Source of the DNA: Ruminococcaceae bacterium UBA3329
GTDB taxonomy: Bacteria > Bacillota > Clostridia > Oscillospirales > Acutalibacteraceae
Reading direction: 5' to 3'
DNA length: 5,687 bases
NCBI GenBank assembly: GCA_002361875.1
Contig: DERX01000077.1
Location: forward strand, 1 to 5,687
Part shown: piece by piece, positions 1 to 4,964 of the stretch
How positions within the stretch are numbered: position 1 is the stretch's first letter
How the letters are laid out: the number at the start of each line of letters is the position of its first letter
The notes under the pieces: generated by a model
The model's database searches: none
The model's input: the letters and a program-made list of their open reading frames with translations, nothing else
Told to the model about the DNA's origin: nothing
Program-made: the position numbers and the translations under genes

Positions 1-97
1 TACTTGTCTGTACCGATGCGGAAATGAGCGTTACTTGCTCCAAGTGATTGCTCCCGATTACAAATCTGCACTGTTCGGAAAGGCAGGAGGGCGGTGA
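1..97 (+). CDS. C-terminal tail of an unidentified protein (5' end outside window)
   Basis: Reading from base 2, 31 codons run open to a TGA at 95-97 and give a tail ending in ALFGKAGGR. The segment RYLLQVIAPDYKSALFG looks like genuine folded protein, and the frame carries on from the window edge. I do not recognise the family from so short a piece. The position just upstream of a conjugation-type NlpC/P60 gene, in the same direction, suggests a transfer-apparatus component, but this rests on context only. A strong Shine-Dalgarno sequence (AGGAGG, 85-90) overlaps its last codons, as if the next gene of the operon once started directly after it. Confidence 0.5.
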   Translation, partial: TCLYRCGNERYLLQVIAPDYKSALFGKAGGR

Positions 98-98
98 T
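85..98 (+). promoter_or_regulatory. Orphan ribosome binding site (AGGAGG + GGTGAT)
   Basis: AGGAGG at 85-90 and GGTGAT at 93-98 form a near-ideal Shine-Dalgarno region on the plus strand, but no plus-strand gene follows. A GTG at 94 opens only 12 codons before TAA at 130-132, and the next plus-strand gene starts at 732. The site probably served the gene that followed before the minus-strand gene at 104-646 was inserted. Alternatively, it is just the codons of the upstream gene's tail. Confidence 0.4.
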
Positions 99-103
99 TA
101 TAG

Positions 104-646
104 CTATTTTAGAATATTATACAAATCGCTAAAGTTATATGTAAATCTATGACGGCAATTTTTGCAAGTAAAAGTAAATTGTTCGGTATCGCAATTATAA
201 TTCAGTTTGGCAAAAGTTTGTCTTTCACAATTAGCACATTTTACTTTTGATATAAAATATAACTTATTGTCTTTTCTGATTATTCTGTAAAAATGTTTCC
301 TGCGTAACAAATTATATAAAATAGCGAATATGATTAAACTTACTGAAATTATTATAATCGGGAAATAAAGGTGCATGTGTATTTCTTTTATATTTTGGTC
401 TTCAAAACGAAATAACAATTTTATTGGGTTGTGTAAAATCATATCCATAATTGACAAAGAATCAGCGATTACCGATATGCCGGTAATTAAAAATGAAATC
501 CACGAAGGACAGGCTTTTGTTTGAACATCAGGCAATATATGATTATCTTTGTTAACATTTATTTCGTTGTTGATAGTAATGATATTATTAATTTGATTTT
601 CAACATTGTTGTTATTTTGATAATTCATATTGTTTTGATTGCCCAT
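104..646 (-). CDS. Small membrane protein with C-terminal zinc ribbon, unknown function
   Basis: The protein has 180 residues and I do not recognise its family. The N-terminus is Asn-rich, with 16 Asn in the first 35 residues. Two hydrophobic segments follow (about 48-70 and 94-114). The stretch RRKHFYRIIRK right after the second predicts a cytoplasmic C-terminus, and the pair of helices then places the N-terminus inside too. The C-terminal domain carries CANC (137-140) and CKNC (161-164), a classic CX2C-X20-CX2C zinc-ribbon layout that could bind nucleic acid or protein. The ATG at 644-646 is preceded by GTGAGGTGA six bases upstream and by its own promoter, so the start is well supported. 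It is antisense to all genes up to the relaxase and visibly AT-richer (13 G/C in bases 301-360, against 36 in 2341-2400), which suggests separately acquired cargo. A role in immunity, exclusion or sensing is possible but not shown. Confidence 0.85.
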   Translation of the reverse strand: MGNQNNMNYQNNNNVENQINNIITINNEINVNKDNHILPDVQTKACPSWISFLITGISVIADSLSIMDMILHNPIKLLFRFEDQNIKEIHMHLYFPIIIISVSLIIFAILYNLLRRKHFYRIIRKDNKLYFISKVKCANCERQTFAKLNYNCDTEQFTFTCKNCRHRFTYNFSDLYNILK

Positions 647-651
647 TTATA

Positions 652-660
652 TCACCTCAC
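652..660 (-). promoter_or_regulatory. Ribosome binding site of the zinc-ribbon membrane gene
   Basis: On the minus strand this reads GTGAGGTGA. Its AGGTG core ends six bases before the ATG at 646, which fixes the start of the 180-residue protein. Confidence 0.75.
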
Positions 661-663
661 TTA

Positions 664-693
664 ATTATATCATAAATCTACACATTCCAACAA
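664..693 (-). promoter_or_regulatory. Housekeeping-sigma promoter with extended -10
   Basis: On the minus strand, 672-664 reads TGATATAAT: a perfect TATAAT with the TG-N extension. TTGTTG (693-688) lies 18 bases upstream as a partial -35 match. The promoter sits just ahead of the ribosome binding site and ATG of the minus-strand gene, so that gene can be transcribed independently of the transfer operon. The distance from the -10 box to the ATG is short, giving a leader of only about 10 bases with the ribosome binding site close to the start. Confidence 0.65.
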
Positions 694-716
694 ATTTTTC
701 TTAAAACTCACAAATG

Positions 717-725
717 AAAGAGGTG
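717..725 (+). promoter_or_regulatory. Ribosome binding site fixing the NlpC/P60 start at 732
   Basis: AAAGAGGTG lies six bases before the ATG at 732-734. An in-frame ATG at 714 lies upstream of and partly inside this region and has no good site of its own, so 732 is the preferred start. No convincing plus-strand promoter is visible in 647-731. Confidence 0.7.
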
Positions 726-731
726 TTTTTT

Positions 732-1757
732 ATGTCTGCTACAGTTGCCGCCGCATTAAAGAAGATTGCGGTATATATTCTCACCGACAAAAAGGCGTTA
801 AAAACCGTACTCGGCATTGTGCTTGGGATTATTATCATCATTATTATGCCGATTGTTGCCATAGTATCTATCTTTAACGGCAATATCGAAATTGATACCA
901 ACCGATTACAGACGATGGTGGTAGAGAATCTCTCTGCAGAAGAACAAGCAAAACTGCAGTTTGTGGAGGACACCATGTACGGTATCGAAACAGCGATGAA
1001 AGACGCAGGCCATACAGGCAGAATAAAAGAGGCTCAAGTGTTATATGTACTCGCGCTTTTCGATTATGCGAATCAGGGCGATTTCACGGATAAGTTGGTC
1101 AGTTGCTTTCAGAAAAATCAGACGGACGAGCAGTTGATTGCAGCTGTTAATTCTGCATTCGGAACACAACTTACTGTAGATGATTTCAGCAATGTTATGA
1201 AAAACATCCGTGCTGTGACAATTGATATTTCGGACTACACTGATCCGACAACTAAAAACAATCTTGACCTTGTCAAATGGGCTGTCCATGCCAATGAAAG
1301 TAAATGGGGTTATGTGTATGGAACTTATGGCGGTGTGTTAGATGAAACATTGCTCGGGGGTAAGATATCGCAGTACCCAAATGAGGTTGGGGCTTACGAG
1401 GATTTCATTCGTCAGCATTGGCTCGGTGGCAGAACTGCTGACTGTGTCGGTCTCATTAAGGGATACGGATGGTACAACACCGAAACCGCACACACGGAAA
1501 TCGGAGCAAACGGTATGCCCGATATCGGTGCGGATACCATGTACGAAAACGCATCGGAAAAAGGCACGATTGATACCATTCCCGAAATCCCCGGTTTGGC
1601 GGTATGGCATGAAGGTCACATCGGCATATATATCGGGAACGGCGAAGTGATTCAGGCGGCTAATACCAATGCCGGAGTTATACGGACGCCCATCGGTCAA
1701 AGCGGTTGGACGCATTGGCTCAAAATACCGTATATATCCTACAAAGAAAGTGAGTGA
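732..1757 (+). CDS. Membrane-anchored NlpC/P60-type peptidoglycan hydrolase of a conjugation system
   Basis: The 341-residue protein starts with a short basic cytoplasmic stretch, followed by a membrane anchor (about 25-48, with a run of Ile) and an extracellular part. Residues about 55-165 form a helical region without recognised catalytic motifs. The C-terminal domain (about 185-335) is NlpC/P60-like. TADCVGLIKGYGWY holds the probable catalytic Cys238, GHIGIYIGNGEVIQAA holds the probable catalytic His296, and the domain closes with GWTHWLKIPYI. Such enzymes cut peptide bonds in peptidoglycan, and in Gram-positive conjugation systems they open the wall for the secretion channel. Unlike the two-domain Tn916 Orf14 type, I see no lysozyme-like catalytic signature in the N-terminal half. 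The gene lies 10 bases before the DUF6103-like gene and is clearly part of the same operon. An older operon link upstream appears broken by the minus-strand gene. The family call is firm; the exact peptide bond cut is unknown. Confidence 0.85.
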   Translation: MSATVAAALKKIAVYILTDKKALKTVLGIVLGIIIIIIMPIVAIVSIFNGNIEIDTNRLQTMVVENLSAEEQAKLQFVEDTMYGIETAMKDAGHTGRIKEAQVLYVLALFDYANQGDFTDKLVSCFQKNQTDEQLIAAVNSAFGTQLTVDDFSNVMKNIRAVTIDISDYTDPTTKNNLDLVKWAVHANESKWGYVYGTYGGVLDETLLGGKISQYPNEVGAYEDFIRQHWLGGRTADCVGLIKGYGWYNTETAHTEIGANGMPDIGADTMYENASEKGTIDTIPEIPGLAVWHEGHIGIYIGNGEVIQAANTNAGVIRTPIGQSGWTHWLKIPYISYKESE

Positions 1758-1767
1758 AAGTAAATCT

Positions 1768-2037
1768 ATGAGTAAAAAAACAATTACGATTTCCTTTGAT
1801 GAGGAAAAACTGAACGCATTGAAAATGTACCTCATGCAGAAAAATATGCAGGCAGAAAAAGAACTTGAAAAAGCTCTGGAAACGCTCTATACCAAAACTG
1901 TTCCTGCCGGAGTGCGAGAATTTATTGAAATGAAATCCGATGCTACACCGAAGCCTACAGATAAGTCTCGAAAACCAAAGCCTTCTTCTGTTTCTGCTGT
2001 GGGCATTCCAGACCGGACGGACGGTGATTCCGTTTGA
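1768..2037 (+). CDS. DUF6103-like small protein
   Basis: The 89-residue protein begins MSKKTITISFDEEKLNAL, followed by a helical, charged segment (about 12-42), the motif TKTVPAGVREFIEM (43-56) and a Lys/Pro/Ser-rich, probably disordered tail. This pattern matches what I recall of DUF6103, a small family found in mobile elements of clostridia. The N-terminal strand followed by helices recalls ribbon-helix-helix DNA-binding proteins, but that is only a resemblance. The ATG at 1768 is chosen because it gives the family-typical N-terminus and has GTGAAAG seven bases upstream. An in-frame GTG at 1750 overlapping the previous stop is an alternative that would add six residues. The stop codon overlaps the TTG start of the amidoligase, so the two are likely translationally coupled. 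Confidence 0.7.
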   Translation: MSKKTITISFDEEKLNALKMYLMQKNMQAEKELEKALETLYTKTVPAGVREFIEMKSDATPKPTDKSRKPKPSSVSAVGIPDRTDGDSV

Positions 2038-2630
2038 GAAACCAAAACTTCGGTATTGAAATTGAGATGACAGGTCTGACAAGAGCATCGGCGGCAAGGA
2101 TTATAGCAGGGCATTTCGGTACACAGGCAACTCATGTTGGCGGCGGTTATGACACCTATACGATAAGAGATAACCGTAACCGCCAATGGAAACTGGTGAG
2201 CGATGCCTCCATCCGATGCAGAAACGGAAACAACCGTGCAGCAAGTCGGGATTACTCGGTAGAATTTGTTTCACCGATCTGTCAGTACGAGGATATTGAA
2301 ACAATACAGGAGCTTGTGCGAAAACTTCGTGCAGGCGGTGCAAGGGTCAACGATTCCTGCGGCATTCACGTTCATGTGGACGCCTCCTCCCATACCCCGC
2401 AGACACTTCGTAATATTGTGAATATCATGGCCTCCAAAGAAGATTTGCTGTACAAGACTCTACAGGTACAGGTAGATCGGGAACGGTATTGTCAAAAAGC
2501 AGACACCCGCTTTTTGGAGGAACTCAATCACAAGCGTCCACGAACCATGGATGAAGTGGAGGATGATGTTCAAGTTGGCAGTGGAGATTGCTATCATGCA
2601 GAATCTGATTGCGAGCACACAAGAGATTGA
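2034..2630 (+). CDS. Amidoligase family protein, C-terminally truncated (probable pseudogene)
   Basis: The 198-residue frame begins with TTG at 2034, overlapping the previous TGA, with GGTGAT five bases upstream. The next ATG (2067) would remove the conserved FGIEIEMTG motif, so TTG is the better start. The signatures of the Amidoligase_2 family are visible: FGIEIE (6-11), SVEFVSPI (75-82) and CGIHVHVDAS (109-118). These proteins have a glutamine-synthetase-like fold and are predicted to join amines to carboxylates using ATP. Family-like sequence runs to about residue 175 (RPRTMDEVE). The last 23 residues are unrelated and Asp/Cys/His-rich. The usual C-terminal half, with the Asn- and Arg-containing stretch like TIEFRLFN, is absent. 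The break coincides with the start of another gene's tail in a different frame, so a deletion is the likely cause. Activity is doubtful. Confidence 0.8.
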   Translation: MRNQNFGIEIEMTGLTRASAARIIAGHFGTQATHVGGGYDTYTIRDNRNRQWKLVSDASIRCRNGNNRAASRDYSVEFVSPICQYEDIETIQELVRKLRAGGARVNDSCGIHVHVDASSHTPQTLRNIVNIMASKEDLLYKTLQVQVDRERYCQKADTRFLEELNHKRPRTMDEVEDDVQVGSGDCYHAESDCEHTRD

Positions 2631-2733
2631 TCCTGTATCTTTGGAACGCCTGCGCGGTGAATGCGTGAAAGAAGTCAAACGGCTCAATGGTGGATTTTCT
2701 TTTGAGGACGCACTCTACTGGCAGAAAGGATAA
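2563..2733 (+). pseudogene. Remnant: C-terminal tail of an unidentified gene joined to the amidoligase
   Basis: In the frame one step from the amidoligase, an open stretch reads MMFKLAVEIAIMQNL and ends GGFSFEDALYWQKG before TAA at 2731-2733. It is protein-like throughout, with amphipathic helix-type spacing, and does not look like a chance shadow. Its possible ATGs (2563, 2566) directly abut GGAGG with no room for ribosome binding, so it is probably the 3' end of a gene whose front was deleted. Its last codons contain the relaxase ribosome binding site, which may explain why this tail was kept. I do not recognise the parent family. It could also be a very small gene of about 50 codons starting at an internal GTG or ATG. 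Confidence 0.5.
2725..2730 (+). promoter_or_regulatory. Relaxase ribosome binding site
   Basis: AAAGGA lies six bases ahead of the relaxase ATG at 2737 and inside the last codons of the upstream remnant. The remnant's stop is only 3 bases before the ATG, an arrangement suited to translational coupling. Confidence 0.7.
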
Positions 2734-2736
2734 CGC

Positions 2737-4923
2737 ATGGCAAAGCTGATTACCAAGTTCAAATATCTGAAACCCAATGCCCGGCAGAGTGTCGGCGGCT
2801 ATGCAAAATATATTGCCACCCGTGAAGGCGTCGATAAAATCGATCAGTCGTATAAGCTCGCTCCGTCTTCCGTAAAACAACAGCAGCTCATTGAAAAAAT
2901 CCTCAATGACTTCCCCGATAGCAGAGAAATGCTGGAATACGAGGACTATGAAAAAGAACCGACTGTGGGCAACGCTTCTGAATTCATCACTCGTGCATTA
3001 GAGGACAACTCATACGAGGTGATGCAGGCCAAAACCTATGCCGACTACATTGCTACCCGACCAAGAGCGCAACGGTTTGGTTCACACGGTCTGTTCACCG
3101 ATGACGGCATACAGGTGAAGCTAAATGAGGTGTCCGAAAACTTAAATCAATATGGCGGCAATGTGTGGACGGTCATCATATCTCTTCGGCGTGAAGATGC
3201 GGAACGATTAGGTTTTCATACAGGCGAACGGTGGAGAGATATGCTCCGCACACAAACCGTGTCTCTTGCTAAAAATTTCAAGATACCGATGGAGCATCTG
3301 AAATGGTATGCGGCTTTTCATAACGAATCGCACCACCCCCATGTGCATCTTATGGTGTATACGGACGAGAGCGTGAAGCCGTACCTGTCAAAGCAAGGCG
3401 TGATGAATCTGCGTTCTGACTTGGCAAATGATATTTTTGCACAGGACTTGCTCTGCATTTATAAAAAGCAGACCGAATACCGTGACGATTTAAAAGTGAA
3501 CAGCCGAGAGGTCATTGCGGAAATTGTTTCAAAAATCAACAGCGGAGTCTATGACAATCCCAAACTGGAAGAAATGCTTCTGCAGCTTGCCGACAGGCTC
3601 TCCAAAACAAGCGGCAAGAAAGTTTACGGTTATCTGAAAGCGGATGTCAAGGCAATTATTGATTCCATTGTGGATGAAATTGCATCTGATGATAGGATAT
3701 CTGCACTCTATGATTTGTGGTATGAACAGAGAGAATCTGTTATACGAACCTATACAGAGGAACTGCCGGAGCGTGTTCCTCTCTCACAGAACAAAGAATT
3801 CAAGTCGATTAAAAATGCAGTAATTCAAGAAGCGATGAATATTACTGCAGAAAAAACAATTATTGATGAAAACGATGTGGCAGAGGAGAAGTCAGAATCC
3901 GATTCAGAACCGAGTGATAAAGAAACTGAACCTTCGCTTACCGACAAAGAAAAAACATCTTTAATGTGGCAGTATTACAGAACCGCTAAAGAATGTCTCA
4001 ACAGAGAAAATGAATTCTACAATCCAAATACAGCAGTTGAGTTGTTGATTAAATCTGCAAACTTAGGTTGCGGTGTTGCAAAATACCGTATCGGCAAAAT
4101 GTTTTTGCGTGGGGAAGATGTTCCGAAGAATGTGGATTATGCTCTGCGGTGGCTGGAAGAATCGGTAAATGAGGGCAATGAATTTGCAGAATATCTGCTC
4201 GGAAAAGCTTATTTTAAAGGCGTAGATATTGAGCAGGATTTAATTTGTGCGGAAGATTTACTCCGAAAATCATCTGCACAGGGAAATAAATATGCAAAGT
4301 ACACTCTTGGTAAAGGACTGCTTGACGGTGAATTGTTCTTGCAAAATATTCCCGAAGCGATAAAGCTGATTACCGAATCCGCAGATAAAGACTTCGCTTC
4401 TGCACAGTATTTACTCGGCAAGCTGTTACACAAGGGAGAAATATTACCTCAAGATTTGAAACGGGCAATAGATTATCTTGAAAAAGCGGCGGAGCAGAAA
4501 AATCCTTATGCCGCTTACCTTGCAGGAAAAATCCGCTTGACTGAGGATGCAGTAAAAGATATTTCCAAAGCTATCCGCAATTTTGAAATCGCCGCCGAGA
4601 ACGGAAATGATTATGCAGAATATATGTTAGGCAAGCTCTATCTTTACGGTAAAGAGATTGAATATGATTACGATAAAGCAATAGCGTATCTTACCGCATC
4701 AGCCGAACACGAAAATCAGTATGCAATGCAGTTATTACACAGCATTAAATTCAACCGTAATTGGTCGGCAACACTTAGTTCACTTCGTCTGCTCGGTCAG
4801 ATCAGCCGTATCATTCAAAACCGTTTGGAAGATGAACGCAAAGGCAAACAGCATTCAGTTGACCGCAAACTCCGCAGAAAAATCGAAGAGAAAAAGCAGG
4901 CTCACGGTCTGCACCAAGGATAA
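2737..4923 (+). CDS. MobP3-type relaxase with C-terminal Sel1-like repeats
   Basis: The 728-residue protein starts MAKLITKFKYLKPN, typical of the MobP3 relaxases of clostridial ICEs. The N-terminal part (1 to about 245) holds GGYAKYIATREGV (20-32), with Tyr22 and Tyr25 as candidate nicking residues, then YADYIATRPRAQRFGSHGLF (101-120). The metal-binding histidine cluster is FHNESHHPHVHLMVY (194-208), with His200, His202 and His204 as likely ligands. A helical segment (about 255-370) follows, then an acidic, probably flexible linker (about 371-406). Residues 433-670 form six full Sel1-like repeats of 35-36 residues plus a partial seventh. The tail (671-728) is Lys/Arg-rich. The relaxase should nick one strand at the origin of transfer and stay covalently bound to its 5' end during transfer. 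The Sel1 repeats form a protein-binding solenoid and may contact the coupling protein or a host factor (inference). No origin of transfer is obvious nearby. Confidence 0.9.
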   Translation: MAKLITKFKYLKPNARQSVGGYAKYIATREGVDKIDQSYKLAPSSVKQQQLIEKILNDFPDSREMLEYEDYEKEPTVGNASEFITRALEDNSYEVMQAKTYADYIATRPRAQRFGSHGLFTDDGIQVKLNEVSENLNQYGGNVWTVIISLRREDAERLGFHTGERWRDMLRTQTVSLAKNFKIPMEHLKWYAAFHNESHHPHVHLMVYTDESVKPYLSKQGVMNLRSDLANDIFAQDLLCIYKKQTEYRDDLKVNSREVIAEIVSKINSGVYDNPKLEEMLLQLADRLSKTSGKKVYGYLKADVKAIIDSIVDEIASDDRISALYDLWYEQRESVIRTYTEELPERVPLSQNKEFKSIKNAVIQEAMNITAEKTIIDENDVAEEKSESDSEPSDKETEPSLTDKEKTSLMWQYYRTAKECLNRENEFYNPNTAVELLIKSANLGCGVAKYRIGKMFLRGEDVPKNVDYALRWLEESVNEGNEFAEYLLGKAYFKGVDIEQDLICAEDLLRKSSAQGNKYAKYTLGKGLLDGELFLQNIPEAIKLITESADKDFASAQYLLGKLLHKGEILPQDLKRAIDYLEKAAEQKNPYAAYLAGKIRLTEDAVKDISKAIRNFEIAAENGNDYAEYMLGKLYLYGKEIEYDYDKAIAYLTASAEHENQYAMQLLHSIKFNRNWSATLSSLRLLGQISRIIQNRLEDERKGKQHSVDRKLRRKIEEKKQAHGLHQG
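4033..4746 (+). repeat. Coding repeats: Sel1-like units in the relaxase
   Basis: The encoded protein repeats with a near-perfect 36-residue period, with units starting at residues 433, 469, 505, 541, 577 (35 residues), 612 and 648 (partial). Each unit starts with A plus a helix such as AIDYLEKAAEQ. Most then carry a small residue, Y, and the (L/I)GK signature (for example AEYLLGK, AQYLLGK, AEYMLGK) and a G-containing turn. This is the Sel1-like/TPR-like alpha-alpha hairpin pattern. The DNA copies are divergent, so this is old protein repetition and not a recent DNA duplication. Confidence 0.85.
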
Positions 4924-4964
4924 GAAAACCTTGCGAATTAAAAAAATCCGTAGGGTTAAATGAT

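Noticed and set aside
1..97. Naming the upstream tail as VirB4 or another specific secretion ATPase
   Set aside because: Thirty-one residues carry no diagnostic motif, and the ending does not match the VirB4 C-termini I recall from similar elements.
701..976. Minus-strand open frame opposite the start of the NlpC/P60 gene
   Set aside because: Its hydrophobic, Ile/Met-rich content is the mirror image of the membrane anchor on the other strand; it is not independent coding.
1338..1835. Minus-strand open frame of about 165 codons opposite the NlpC/P60 gene
   Set aside because: It is antisense to a gene with clear family motifs; its own sequence shows no recognisable domain and no good ribosome binding site.
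1720..2343. Several minus-strand open frames opposite the DUF6103-like and amidoligase genes
   Set aside because: They have odd composition (Phe, His and Cys rich), overlap each other, and lie opposite plus-strand frames with family motifs.
2563..2736. Origin of transfer upstream of the relaxase
   Set aside because: This would be a logical place, but the stretch is protein-coding in character and shows no clear inverted repeat or nick-site-like motif.
2524..2880. Minus-strand open frame across the deletion junction and relaxase start
   Set aside because: It runs opposite the relaxase N-terminus, has no domain and no upstream ribosome binding site; the plus-strand reading explains the region better.
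4926..4957. Possible terminator between relaxase and dinD (AACC...GGTT around an A-run)
   Set aside because: The stem is only about four pairs with a long loop and no flanking T-run on either strand; too weak to call.
4721..4963. Plus-strand open frame overlapping the relaxase end in another frame
   Set aside because: The relaxase Sel1 repeats and basic tail are in the other frame; this one is Lys/Arg-rich because of A-rich DNA and has no ribosome binding site.
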